A DNA stretch of 64,000 bases from NCBI GenBank assembly GCA_021229015.1, contig CM037794.1:43171126-43235125 (forward strand). The letters run 5' to 3'. The notes under the pieces are model-generated. The model was not told the origin of the DNA, searched no databases, and saw nothing but the letters and a program-made list of their open reading frames with translations. The translations under genes were made by a program, and so were the position numbers. Source of the DNA: Solen grandis (lineage: Eukaryota; Mollusca; Bivalvia; Adapedonta; Solenidae). Of this stretch, positions 12,377-23,614 are shown one piece after another (position 1 is the first letter of the stretch; every line of letters begins with the position of its first letter).

Positions 12377-12618
12377 TTAACCCTTTCCCTCATATAGACT
12401 CATTTTGACGCCCTCAATAGGTACCACATAAAGCCTGATCTGCAGAAAACCACAGTTAAACCTTACCAAATTTAATTACAAAATCCTCATTTCCAGACCA
12501 CTGAGGAGCAGCGAACAGCATAAAACCTGATCAGCCTGCGAGTTACTCGCAGGCTGATCTGGTTTTATGCTGTTCGCATAGGTCTTTTCATGGTGTCCTC
12601 TATGAGGGAAAGGGTTAA
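12377..12618 (+). mobile_element. TTAA-flanked hairpin MITE, copy 2 (best preserved)
   Basis: Perfect TTAA on both sides. The termini CCCTTTCCCTCATA and TATGAGGGAAAGGG form terminal inverted repeats of 14 bp. The 67-nt central inverted repeat is at 12511-12577: 33-nt arms with a single T:T mismatch and a 1-nt loop. About 234 bp between the TTAA sites and no coding frame. With copy 3 this is the reference for the family. Confidence 0.88.
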
Positions 12619-12734
12619 GCAAAAATAACTTGAAGAGAATAGTATGATGAATGTTATCATGACCAAAAAAAGGGTATGAAGAAACAACAAGAGGGCCATG
12701 ATGGCCCTGGATCGCTCACCTGATATCATTAGGC

Positions 12735-14350
12735 TATGTAAAATCAAGTGACCCCTGGGGCAGAGCCAATTTTGACCCCAGGGTCATGATTTGAACAAAC
12801 TGGGTAGAGGTCTATTAGCCCATGTTACATACCAAATATCTAAACTCCAGACCTTGTGGTTTTTGAGAAGAAATTTTTCTAGATTTTTTTCCAAAAAAAA
12901 AATCAAGTGATCCCTGGGGAGGGGCCAATATTTTCACCAAATATCTAAATGCCAGGCCATGTGTTTTCTAGTTTCCTAAAAAGAAGAATTTTCAAGTTAT
13001 TTCTATATTAGCCTATGTAAAATCATGTGACCCCTGGGGCGGGGCCAAATTTGACCCTAGGGGCATGATTTGAACAAACTTGGTAGACCCCTGGGGGTGG
13101 GGCCAATTTTGACCCCAGGGTCATAATTTGAACAATCTTGGTAGAGAGTCATAAGATCATGCTACATACCAAATATCTAAACTCCAGGCCTTGTGGTTTC
13201 TGAGAAGAAGATTTTTTCAAGTATTTCCTATATTAGCTTATGTTAAATCAAGTGACCCCTGGGGCAGGGCCAAATTTGACCCCAGGGCATATTTAACAAT
13301 TTGGTGGATCATAGACATGCTCATACCAAATATCTAAACTCCAGGCCTTGTGGTTTCTGAGAAGAAGATTTTTTCAAGTATTTCCTATATTAGCTTATGT
13401 TAAATCAAGTGACCCCTGGGGCAGGGCCAAATTTGACCCCAGGGCCATAATTTTTACAATCTTGGTAGAGAGTCATAAGATCATGCTACATAACAAAAAT
13501 CAAAAGGCTAGGACTTGTGGTTTCTGAGAAGAAGATTTTTCAAGTTTTTCCTATATTAGCCTATGTAAAATCAGGTGACCCCGGGGCGGGGCCAAATTTG
13601 ACCCCAGGGCCATGATTTGAACAAACTTGGTAGTGATCTAATAGACAATGCTGCACACCAAATATCTAAACCCTAGGCCTTGTGGTTTCTGAGAAGAAGA
13701 TTTTTCAAGTTTTTCCTATATTAGCCTATGTTAAATCAAGTGACCCCTGGGTTGGGCCAATTTTGACCCCAGGGTCATGATTTGAACAAACTTGGTAGAG
13801 AGTCTACTAGACAATGCTACACACCAAATATCTAAACTCCAGGTCTTGTGGTTTCTGAGAAGAAGATTTTTCAAGTATTTTCTATATTAGCCTATGTAAA
13901 ATCAGGTGACCCCTGGGGCGGGGCCAATTTTGACCCCAGGGCCATGATTTGAACAAACTTGGTAGTGATCTACTAGACAATGCTGCACACCAAATATCTA
14001 AGCTCCAGCTCATGTGGTTTCTGAGAACAAGATTTTTCAAGTTTTTCCATATTGCCTTTAAAGGGGGGGCCTTTTGACCCCAGGGTCATAATTTGAACAA
14101 TCTTGGTAGAGAGTCATAAGATCATGCTACATACCAAAAATCAAAAGGCTAGGCCTCGTGGTTTCGGAGAAGAAGATTTTTTCAAGTTTTTCCTATATTA
14201 GCCTATGTTAAATCAAGTGACCCCGGGGCGGGGTCAATTTTGACCCCAGGGCCATAATTTGAACAATCTTGGTAGAGAGTCATAAGATCATGCTACATAC
14301 CAAAAATCAAAAGGCTAGGCCTTGTGGTTTCGGAGAAGAAGATTTTTAAA
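12735..14350 (+). repeat. ~165 bp tandem array inside the HINE-like element
   Basis: About nine full or partial units. Intervals between the anchor word TATATTAG are 158, 165, 165 and 166 bp for the central units, with shortened or merged units at the edges (around 13086 and 14055). The final units, using ATACCAAAAATCAAAAGGC, form a sub-variant, so two monomer types are mixed. Confidence 0.85.
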
Positions 14351-14513
14351 ATTTTCATTTTTAAAATCTATTTTTAGCTCCTGTGACCTAGATTTTTGAC
14401 CAATCAAAATAATTTTAACAACTTCGGATAAGGGCCCCATAATGAACATTCCTGTGAAGTTTTATCAAAATTGACCAAGCGGTTAAGGAGGAGATGTCGT
14501 TTGAAGCAAAATG

Positions 14514-14572
14514 TTGACGGACGACGGACGGACGGACGACGGACGGACGACGGACGGACGGACGACGGACGA
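14514..14572 (+). repeat. (ACGG)n / ACGACGG microsatellite
   Basis: Near-pure GACGGACGGACGACGG repeat just inside the right end of the HINE-like element. A tetranucleotide tract after the tandem core is a described feature of bivalve pearl elements. Confidence 0.9.
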
Positions 14573-14620
14573 AGACCGGTCACAATAGCTCACCTTGAGC
14601 CTCTGGCTCAGGTGAGCTAA

Positions 14621-17600
14621 AAATGCTTCCATCACCAATATATCAACAACGTACAAATTACTTACAGATAATATCATTTACTAAGATATATGGTAAATAT
14701 ATCTTTTATGAAACTCTTAAGCTATTGACTAAATTTAGAGGGTAAATTTAAGAAGTAAATAAAAATTTAAATGGCAAAAGTTTAATGCACTAAGTGGAGG
14801 CTTCCATATTTTAAAAAAGAAAATGCTTTTTTGAGTATAAAAGATTTATTTTAAGAGATTTTACAAGACTTAGATGTCTAACGGACTATAATCACTTTAA
14901 ATGTAAACGTCTCTCGCATGAGTCCTTAGAAATCTGGACAGCCCAGACTGGAAATTTTACTAACAACCGGAATTTGCATCAGACGGATTCTTAAAATAGA
15001 TGCAATTTGTTGAAAAAAAAAGTTGATGTAAAACTCCTGCAGGTTGTATTGAACTGTTTAATATTAATTGTAATTCTTCTCTACAAATCACAGGATGGCT
15101 GGAAGACAGACAGGAAAACATTCCTTACGCAAATTGATGACGACAAAAATGATTCCGGCTAGCCAGGAACGTCTGTTGGTTGAATTTACACAGTTCGTTT
15201 AAAGACGCAGCAAATCCACCGAAATAATTTTGCAGTCTCAAAATGACGTCTGCTGAATTTGAAATGGGCGCTAATCTCATTGGAAGAGGTACTCTGTCAG
15301 ACAATTCGAAATTATTCACATTTAACAAAACATTCCCATTGCGCATTTTGCCTTTTAACTGGGCAGACGAGAAATGTCAAGATTTAATACTTCTATTATC
15401 AAGCAGTCTTGATGAAACGTCTTCAAAATTACTTTTGCTTGCATTTTGACTCTTAATTTACTTATTCTTAACTAACAAAAAAACAATTCAGTTTGGTATT
15501 TGTAAATATTTACACCTTCCTCATGAAATACAGTAGGCTGGGTACCAGTACTTTCAAAATGCAACCAGAAGACCAAAAGCTCAGTAAGCCTGGAACCAGT
15601 TCTGTATAAAATAAACCCAGCCTGATTCCAGTACTTAGGGACCATATGCATACTGAAGTTTGTACCTGTACCTCCATTACTGAATGAACAATGAGATGTT
15701 CAATATCTGCTTCTTATCAAACATCGGTTTAATTCCTGAGACTTTGCATCCATCCTGAACGACCCTCTTGGAATTAAAAATACACCCCTCTGTGAAATTA
15801 CAGCAACCTTGGAGAAAATCTGAACCCTTTATCTCATCCCATAGACCTAGTTACTTAAACAATTTGTTTGTATTGTTGGGGGACTTTAAAGTCAATTTTT
15901 TTTTCTTTAGCTTTCCAGGTTTCAAGGGTTGGTGCAAGAATGCTGTTACTGTCGCTTTATTTATTTGATCAAGGAAGTTAAAGTTATTCACTTTTAGCAT
16001 GAATTTTATCAATTTATAAAGACTTTTAAACAGGACATAGTAATAAATTTGCACATTAAACAAGGTGAGTGTTACTCCTAATCAAACAAGGACAAAAAAC
16101 TTTAAAAGTCAGAAAAAAGATTAGTGCAAATGCATCCAATAATTATACAAGCCCTTGGTATGGCATGAAATCAGGAAATGTCATGTATCATAATACATTT
16201 GCAGGTAATCCATTAATTATTAAGTTGGTTTAATGCTTGTGAGAGGTCAATTCAATTAGTTAATCAATTAAGTCTGCAAGCAGCATTGATATTCACCAGG
16301 CACGATAACTAGTGCATGCTAAAAATAATATAAAAAAAGAATAAAATCTAACAGGTAATATCTGATCAAATATTTATTTGCAATAAAAATTTGCATATAT
16401 GCATGTTAAGGCCCATCAGAACGGTAGTGGAAAATCAATTTTGATTACACAGGCATGTCGGCCTGAAGAGCTTGACGATAATCTTATAATGCTATCTGCA
16501 CTGTTGTCAAGCCATTTATCACTGGATAACAGTAGGCGTGCACAATGGCATTTCTGCATGACATACATAAAATGCCTGACAGACCAACCAGGTCGATGAC
16601 TTTTCAACCTACGTAACAGCTGGAGGACCTTTTCGAACTTTCCATTAGAGAGCATAGTAAACACTCGGGACCTCAAATTTGCAGATAACTTTTGTAATGG
16701 GGGAAATATCTGACATATCCCTGTAAGTGTTTGGCAGTTTGTTGACCTTCTTTGTTATATGACATTTTGAAGAGAAATGACGCAGTTTATGTTGTTGATA
16801 TATATATATATATAGGTCTTAAAAAGTGGAAGAAAAATCTTTCATGACCATCCAAGACACAAAGTACTGGTCCAACCCAATTTTCATTTAAAAAAAAAAA
16901 AAAAAAAATTGTTTCCCAATTGATGTCAAGAGAAATGTTTAAATAACACAAGATTTTCTTTCAGAACAAACCAGAACAACTGATCATTCACTTTTCAAAA
17001 ACATATTTTAAAAAAATCAAACAAAGCACTTAACTTGTCTACGGAGAAAACTTTTCAAATCTGAATACATGTACAGTTATAACTGTGGATTTTAATTATT
17101 TTTCAGTCTGACCCCCATTTCAATTTACGACTGTTAATTTAACCCTCCCAGAGTCGATCCTAAAGCATCTGAAATTGAAAAATTGGATAGCAAGTTCTTT
17201 CCTATTGACAAAGATAACTGCCAAGCTGCAGAACATGCTTGCATTCTAATTGATGCAGTGGTCCACACGCCTGCTTTTCATTGAAGAGGCCAATCATGAC
17301 AAGATGTGTGCCTTGAAATTTGGCAGGTCGTTGACCTCTAGGTATTCATCGGGTCCTCATAATTGTTAGTTGCATTTGCAAGTGGTGAAGCTAAAAAGGG
17401 ATCATTTAGAATAAGGAGGGTCTGATTTAATGACTTCACTCTCTGTTGCCTCCCACTGTAATACTCAATCTCAATAAAATATGGGATGTGAAAAAAAAAA
17501 CATGCTTGTAAAACAAAATAATGAATGGAATAGTGTTTGTGTGCTTAATATCATGGAGAGGTTTTGATATTTCTTCCATAAATAAGATATTTATTGGATT

Positions 17601-17748
17601 CTATTGTGAATTTTTAAACTAAAAATTCACTATAGTTTTTGATAAAATTATTAAAAAAGGTCTGATGACAAAACTTTTTTTAATGCAACCTAAAACTTAC
17701 AACCTTGAGTTATACTCATGATAATTACAGTTCTCATCCATAACAGTT
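14621..17748. other. Unique DNA with several exon-like patches, no confirmed gene
   Basis: At 15125-15449 opposite-strand open frames of about 70 codons overlap. At 16399-16676 a higher-complexity patch is open on both strands (66 codons plus from ATG; 86 codons minus from TTG). At 17147-17284 a plus frame follows an acceptor-like CAATTTACGACTGTTAATTTAACCCTCCCAG. A (TA)n tract lies at 16798-16815 and an A-run at 16891-16908. A fragment GTACTGGTCCAACCCAATTT (16864-16883) belongs to the SINE tail family seen at 36.8 and 62.8 kb. None of these gives a complete gene model. Confidence 0.4.
17147..17284 (+). CDS. Possible terminal coding exon (45 aa)
   Basis: An acceptor-like AG at 17150-17151 with a modest pyrimidine tract opens a frame that reads VDPKASEIEKLDSKFFPIDK and continues to a TGA at 17282-17284. 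The composition is rich in D, E and K, more protein-like than most chance frames here. No Met start, no recognised family, and no poly(A) signal was picked out within the next ~100 bases. A chance frame of this length is expected several times in the window. Confidence 0.15.
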   Translation, partial: PRVDPKASEIEKLDSKFFPIDKDNCQAAEHACILIDAVVHTPAFH

Positions 17749-17848
17749 NNNNNNNNNNNNNNNNNNNNNNNNNNNNNNNNNNNNNNNNNNNNNNNNNNNN
17801 NNNNNNNNNNNNNNNNNNNNNNNNNNNNNNNNNNNNNNNNNNNNNNNN
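17749..17848. other. Assembly gap of 100 N
   Basis: Exactly 100 N, the conventional placeholder for a gap of unknown size. Real distance across it is unknown, and open frames spanning it are artefacts. Confidence 0.99.
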
Positions 17849-19432
17849 TGACAAAAAGATAAAAATAATATACTTCTATATATTTGAAATGGAACTGTTA
17901 AAATTATGTATTTAAAGATATTTGTGTGGCAGACTTGCATCCCAAATTTTCTAAAGCAAATTATCATTTCCAGTTAAGATTTGGCTCACTGAGTGCCTGA
18001 TCATTATAAGCCTTCGTTGTTAGAGTCTATCTCTGCCCTGGCACTGTTTGGCAGCAAGATACTGAAAGAAGTATGGTTGTCCATTCCCTGGCGTTTCCTT
18101 GTCCATCAAAACATTTCAATATTTTAAGCAAATGAGCTCTGCAGAACATTAGTGAAGAACAATGACACCTGATCTAATGGCAATCAGTTTAAATCTCTCT
18201 CGGTGTCTGAAATATCTTCTTATTTTTCCATGCAAACAGTACTAGTCCAACCCTTGGAACATTTGAGAGATTGATGAGCTGATTTTTTTTTTCCAAATCA
18301 GAGTCATAATTTCAAAGTTACCCTTGGATAGTTTAAAGCTCCATAATAACAAAATAATTAGGGACAAAATTTTAGATACAACCAATTGTATCTCTGAGAA
18401 AATGCATCGAAATCACAAATTAAAGACTTGGAATCCAGTACTGAGCCACATAATATTGGCTTTCATGTTTTAATGGATCACCGACTCTGTATTTCAGTTC
18501 AAAAGAAAGAAAATCGGTATTATCATCACAGCTTTATTTCCAATTCATAATGCACTCCAGTGGGTATAGAATATCTCATTACAGTTTGCTATAAACAGCA
18601 ATTCAATTATCTCTTTACCTAATATTACAAATCACAATTTATCGGGGAGGAGGAAAAGGAAAGGATGATAGTGGTAGAGAATGATGCTGGAGATGGAAGG
18701 GCAGATGGTGAAATCTTGAAACTGACACACGCCGATTCAAACACCGCCTGGCACCCCCTGACACAGTTTACGGATGGACTCTTCCACTTATACCGATTAC
18801 CAAGATGATGTGTTTCCATTGGACTAGATCAGAATCCTCATTTAGCTCAGCAAAAAACTGTGGGTGTACTTGGTTTTACAATACCTTTTTTTTTTCAGGG
18901 ATCATAATGGAATATAAACATAAGAAGAAAAAAATCTTGATTCACCGAGATTGTGATTTTTTTTTTTTTTTTTACAAAGTTGTCCTACAGCTAAATTTGA
19001 TTCTGGCTACCAATATAAGACCTTATGTTTATTCTCTTATCTTCTTTTTTTACACACACATCTTCTTTTAATGATTGGAGATAATCGAACACTTTTAAAC
19101 AATTTCAATTCATCTCAATTCCTGTAATTGTGACACTTCAGGAATCTCAAATTGAATCAGGATGTCTTAGGATCACTTAGAGTAAATGAAATTTAAATTC
19201 AATCATTTCCACCCTTAGTGTATTAGAAATCTCAAGATAATTGAATTGTTGCTATGTACATGTTTACAGGTTTGAAAATTCAGACATTTTTTTTTCAAGA
19301 TTTCATGTAATAGAGAGACCCAAGTGATGACCTATCAATCTGGTTGCAAACTAAAGACCTTACCCCAAAAACATTGGCGTGTGGGCTGTTATCATATCCC
19401 TGTTCATTGTGAAAATATAACTAATCCTTAGT
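17849..19432. other. AT-rich DNA, one higher-G+C patch
   Basis: At 18625-18808 a patch of higher G+C is open on both strands. Plus: 47 codons from ATG 18665 to TGA 18808, beginning MIVVENDAGDGRADGEILKL. Minus: 64 codons from ATG 18819, followed by a donor-like TATTAG|GTAAAG, with an acceptor-like GATTCTGATCTAG just upstream. Strand and function are unresolved. TACTAGTCCAACCCTTGG near 18239 is a SINE-tail fragment. Poly-T at 18956-18973. Confidence 0.35.
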
Positions 19433-19673
19433 TTAACCTTTCCCTCATATAGACTCATTTTGACGCACTCAATAGGTACCACATAAAGCCTGATCTGCAG
19501 AAAACCACAGTTAAACCTTACCAAATTTAATTATAAAATCCTCATTTCCAGACCACTGAGGAGCAGCGAACAGCATAAAACCTGATCAGCCTGCGAGTTA
19601 CTCGCAGGCTGATCTGGTTTTATGCTGTTCGCATAGGTCTTTTCATGGTGTCCTCTATGAGGGAAAGGGTTAA
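19433..19673 (+). mobile_element. TTAA-flanked hairpin MITE, copy 3
   Basis: TTAA on both sides, termini CCCTTTCCCTCATA / TATGAGGGAAAGGG (the left follows TTAA with one base lost, AACCTTTCCC). Central hairpin intact at 19566-19632 with 33-nt arms. Nearly identical to copy 2 throughout, which suggests recent shared ancestry. Confidence 0.87.
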
Positions 19674-19902
19674 ACTTGCAAATTCAAAAAGTCAAGGATC
19701 AATATCTATTGGTCTTTAACAGCGTTCTCAATTTTTGTAGAGAAAAATTTTCTCCATATAAATCCATTTTTAGGTGATAAAATTTCCTTCATAACTAGGA
19801 CAACTGCTTATCAAAATCATACCCAGGAACTATTTTGTGTAGAACAGGTCAACCTCTGATCACATGATAACCAAGTATAGCTATTGGATAATCTGATAAT
19901 TT

Positions 19903-20149
19903 AACTTGACTTGACTATTTGAGTTTACTGTCGCTTCGACAGTATTTCAGTCATACAGCGAAGTCCAGCTAATTACAGGTGGAGGAAGACCCAAAATGCA
20001 CAGAGGCATCCGGGTAGAACCACCGACCTACAGCAAGCCAGCTGGAAGGCTTCCTCACATGAAAATCTGAATGACCCTGCCAGGATTTGAACCCACGCTG
20101 TGTGGGGCTGAGTGAGTGTTAAAGTCAGCGACTTCCCTCTCGGCCACGG
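19903..20149 (-). mobile_element. tRNA-derived SINE, family 1 (minus strand)
   Basis: Read on the minus strand it has a tRNA-like head with box A (TGGCCGAGAGGG) and box B (GGTTTGAATCC, wording GGGTTCAAATCC in reverse at about 20087-20099), a central conserved part ending CACCTGTAATTAGCTGGAC, and an A/T-rich tail CAAATAGTCAAGTC. It matches the copies at 29.6 and 37.1 kb along its whole length. It would be transcribed by RNA polymerase III and moved by a partner LINE; none is visible here. No clear target-site duplication was found. Confidence 0.8.
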
Positions 20150-21121
20150 ATAAAAACTGATCATCTATCAATTAAAGAAAATTTTTTTTTTAAAGAAAAT
20201 ATATAATTTTTCAAATCTCCACAAATAAAATACCATTTAACAATAATACAAATGACAAAAATTCCATTAATTTTATTTGCAATAACTGAGCCCCCCTCCC
20301 CACCCTACCCTCACAAGAAAAATGATAAGATTATCATTAATATGCCTGACCTTGAGAGGATTTATAATCCATAAAACACTCAAGTTTCATCAAGTATCAA
20401 ACGCCATATGGTTAATTGCTCCACACCTACATTTGCAAACTTCTCTAAGAGAAGAACCAAGAACTATTTATAATGCTATCTATAGCTTGCTTACAAGTAA
20501 ATAAAAACCACCAATAAAGCTGCATAAATAGCACACTGCACTGTTAGAGAGAAAGAGAGAGAGAGAGATGCTTCTGCGGTCAATGAACTCTAAGTAAATT
20601 GTGTTTCTGCTTGTATCGCAATATGTGTATACAATATGCACTGAACTTATTCACTAAGTGTGTCGGTATTGGGGAAGAGAGGGAGTAACAAATCAATTTC
20701 ATGTGACTGTACATATCAATGCCAGTTCTCTAACTCATGTACAGTTTTGTGTTATAACAGTGTTCACACTGACCTGTTTTTGTATCAGTTTTTTTTAACT
20801 AAATTCAAACACTGTAAAGTACACTTTTCATGCATCCTTCACCCATCCCCGCTGGGACTTGACATACATTTTACTCTCTTAATAACCAAGGCCATAAAGT
20901 GATTGGGTTTATTAAATTTTCATGCATTTTCATCATTTAACTGCAGTAAAATGATTCATACACTGCTTTTCATGTAAGAAAAAATTCATGAATTCAGGTA
21001 TTTAGTGTTTTTTTAAAATATTATTCCTTTGATGTTAAACTTTATTGATATGAACCAATATATATGCTATGATCTGCATGAGTAAACAGAGAAGACTCAG
21101 CTCAGAGCAACTGAATGAAGC
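20150..21121. other. AT-rich DNA with an (AG)n microsatellite
   Basis: (AG)n at 20549-20568 (GAGAAAGAGAGAGAGAGAGA). Otherwise unique AT-rich sequence. Open frames of 60-80 codons show no splice or codon support. Confidence 0.6.
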
Positions 21122-21321
21122 TTAACTCAATAGGTATCACATAAAGCCTGATCTGCAGAAAGTCCAAACTCAATCCTTACCAAATTTAATTGTAAAATCC
21201 TCATTACCAGACCACTGAGGAGCAGCGAACAGCATAAAACCTGAGTAACTCGCAGGCTGATCTGGTTTTATGCTGTTAGAATAGGTCTTTTCATGGTATT
21301 CTCTATGAGGGAAAGGGTTAA
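21122..21321 (+). mobile_element. TTAA hairpin MITE, copy 4, internally deleted
   Basis: The left terminus is lost: TTAA joins directly to the CTCAATAGGTATCACAT segment. The right end TATGAGGGAAAGGG-TTAA is intact. The central hairpin has lost 11 bases of its left arm (AAAACCTGA-GTAACTCGCAGG), the deletion falling between two GA dinucleotides. It is a decayed derivative of copies 2 and 3. Confidence 0.82.
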
Positions 21322-22968
21322 GGTAATGTCCCTGTAATGGTTCCGCTATGTCGTGGACCACTTAACCTCTACCAAGACAACAAAGGTACCCTAATGAAAC
21401 ATTAGGAAACCTTGGTTATCTCCGTAAAAGAGATAATTATAGAAACAATCATCAGAATAAATAAAGTGACTGTGGTATCTACAGCATTATATCACAGCGA
21501 AGCAGCAAAATATCTGCCGCTTTAAGGCACGTGTGAACAGAGATATAAAAAGATTAAAATTCTGAAAGATGGGATGTTAAAACAAGCCGATATTGATCCT
21601 GAACACCTGACAATCACAGCTTGCACTACTCCGCATATTTTGTATAGCGCATTCACCATTGCGGCCTTGACTTACCTATTTGCCTGTTCTCATTTCGTCT
21701 GAAAATCGGTAAACCTATTTCCTTCATACACAATACACACTGCAGAACTGCACTTCTTGCGTCTGCGGTACCATCTTCAAGAAGTCATTAAATCCTTCAT
21801 GTTTGTAGCAATATTCCCTCAAAGTCATTTCCGTTAACAATCACAACAGTAACAGATAAGCCTTTTCAACTATTCTATAGGAATCAAAGTAGAAGTAATA
21901 AGACAAATCCAATTGTAACACCACTACAGAGAATCTGATGTATCTCTTGAAGAAAATAGTTTTTGGCTTGCGTCAGCCTGATCTCACATTCAGCACTAAT
22001 GCAAAACACATGAACTTTTATGCATCACATACATGCATGTATTGAACTAGGAGAAGAACAGGAACCGATCCCATGCACTTTAAAGTGCACCAGAGTTATT
22101 TATGACTGAATGCAGGGAACCAGCACTTGCAGATTAAGTGCCAGTATGCTACTGATTGATTGGCAGATACAGGGCCAAGTGCATTAAGTGTAGGCTACAA
22201 ATCAATCCCTGCCACTCCACATAGTGCGAACAACTGGAAAATATGTTCATTGCGGTAATTGCACTGGAGCAACAAGTGCACAATTCTTAATTACGGCACC
22301 AAACTTTTAGAAATAATCACATAAAAAAACAACAAAAAAAACAGCTGAGTGCACATGGTTTGAAGCAATATATGTCAAGCTGAACCAAAGAAAATGTTTC
22401 AATATTACAGCATCAAGCAATTATAAATCAAATCCCATTTCTCTTGTGCTTTAAAAAGAAGCAAAATACAAAGAAAATATATTGAGGTAATGTTGGTGCA
22501 GACTCGTCAATTTCTGCTCGTTCAAATTAGTCTGAGGGGATCTTAATTGGAAAAAAAAAAAAAATCAATAGACAAATAAGTGCATCATGTTTTGCCTGCA
22601 AATGATATTAAATGTCATTGAGAGATTGTTACAGGGCTGCAAAATAAGTGAAAGGTTTTAAGTTATCTCTAGAGAAAAGATAGCTGACCAACTTTTAAAA
22701 TACCAAACACTTATTAAATGTGTTTTCTTGGATCACAAATAACTATCATGGTAACTGGTCTAATAAATTCTAAGTGAATAACTGCAGGGTCCACTCATTT
22801 GGTGCAAGAATCTTACACAACCTCAACCTAAGTCCGTTAAGGGGGATTAGTGTAAGTTGTAAAAAACTTAATTTAAAATAAAAAAAAATTAATCTTCATT
22901 AAAATTCAATATTTAAGTATACAACATTTATTTGAATATTCTCTGCAAAAATCTCCTAACAAGTGCAC
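21322..22968. other. Unique AT-rich DNA
   Basis: No gene or complete repeat. At 22787-22870 the words GGTCCACTCATTTGGTGCAAGAAT and AAGGGGGATTAGTGTAAGTTG resemble the tail of the SINE at 36.68 kb (GGGGGAACAGTATAAGTTGC), so this is a likely fragment of that family. Confidence 0.5.
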
Positions 22969-23249
22969 CAGAGCCGGATCCAGGAGTTCAGGGAAGGGGG
23001 TGGGGGGTGGGGCAATATTTAAGAAATATAGACAGTGACAATGTAAGCAGCTTACTGCTTTGCCATAATTCCGGTTGGACTAGGGATCCTTGGGAAATCC
23101 CAAGCGATTTTTTTTTAAATTTAAAACTGTGAAATAGTGCATTCTTGTGAGTTTTTGGGGGGTTGTATGTCTACATTTATGTATGGCTGGGGAATTTTAG
23201 AAGGGGGGGAGGGGGGCACCGGGTGTGCCCCCCCTTGAATCTGCCACTG
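22969..23249. mobile_element. hAT-like MITE with G-rich terminal repeats
   Basis: Left end CAGAGCCGGATCCAGGAGTT, right end CCCCCCTTGAATCTGCCACTG. These are imperfect inverted copies of the CAGTGGCGGATCCAGGGGG type common on hAT-superfamily MITEs, and G-runs (23000-23020, 23201-23216) adjoin each end. Length about 281 bp. An 8 bp target-site duplication is not clear, so the ends may be off by a few bases. Confidence 0.55.
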
Positions 23250-23614
23250 TGCAGCATAAATGATGCAAGCTTGAGCCCAATACTTGAATGCAGCAAAAAA
23301 TCAATTTCCTGCCAAGCTGGTTCCATGCTCTTAATATTGAATTCCTCTCTAACTGGTTCCCATCTTCCCATGTCAGATCTGGTCATTGACCTAACCAAGC
23401 AAATTCCTGCTGCATGTACATTATAAACATGGCAATGATGGTACCAGCATCTAATGGCAATATACATAGCCGATAGTTTGAATTTAGGGTTGTATAGGGT
23501 TAAGTTTTCTGAGGTCAAGAACTTTCAAGGTGCAAAACACTCAGATCAACTTGGACATTGCATATGTTATTGAAGATATCACTGAAGGTGATGAACACCT
23601 TGACTCAGTATTAG
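23250..23614. other. Unique DNA between two mobile elements
   Basis: Contains minus-strand open codons continuing from the hAT-like MITE (113 codons in total, TTG start). No splice signals or recognised family. Nothing else visible. Confidence 0.5.

Larger units (their letters stand above)
12686..14620 (+). mobile_element. Pearl/HINE-like element with ~165 bp units and (ACGG)n
   Basis: The left end is ACAAGAGGGCCATGATGGCC with the perfect palindrome GGGCCATGATGGCCC broken only at its centre, then the subterminal word GCTCACCTGA (12713-12722). The interior is a ~165 bp array; TATATTAG lies near 13004, 13229, 13387, 13552, 13717, 13883 and 14197. An (ACGG)n-type microsatellite (14514-14572) follows. 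The right end, 14587-14620, forms the hairpin AGCTCACCTTGAGCC/GGCTCAGGTGAGCT then AA. The structure matches the bivalve pearl family and HINEs. Each monomer carries CCCCTGGGGC...TTTGACCCCAGGG, itself an inverted pair. Non-coding. Confidence 0.8.

Noticed and set aside
17718..17967. Open frames across 17.7-17.97 kb
   Set aside because: They span the 100 N gap and have no real sequence over half their length.
23177..23518. 113-codon minus frame
   Set aside because: Begins at TTG and runs into the G-rich end of a hAT-like MITE; no supporting signals.
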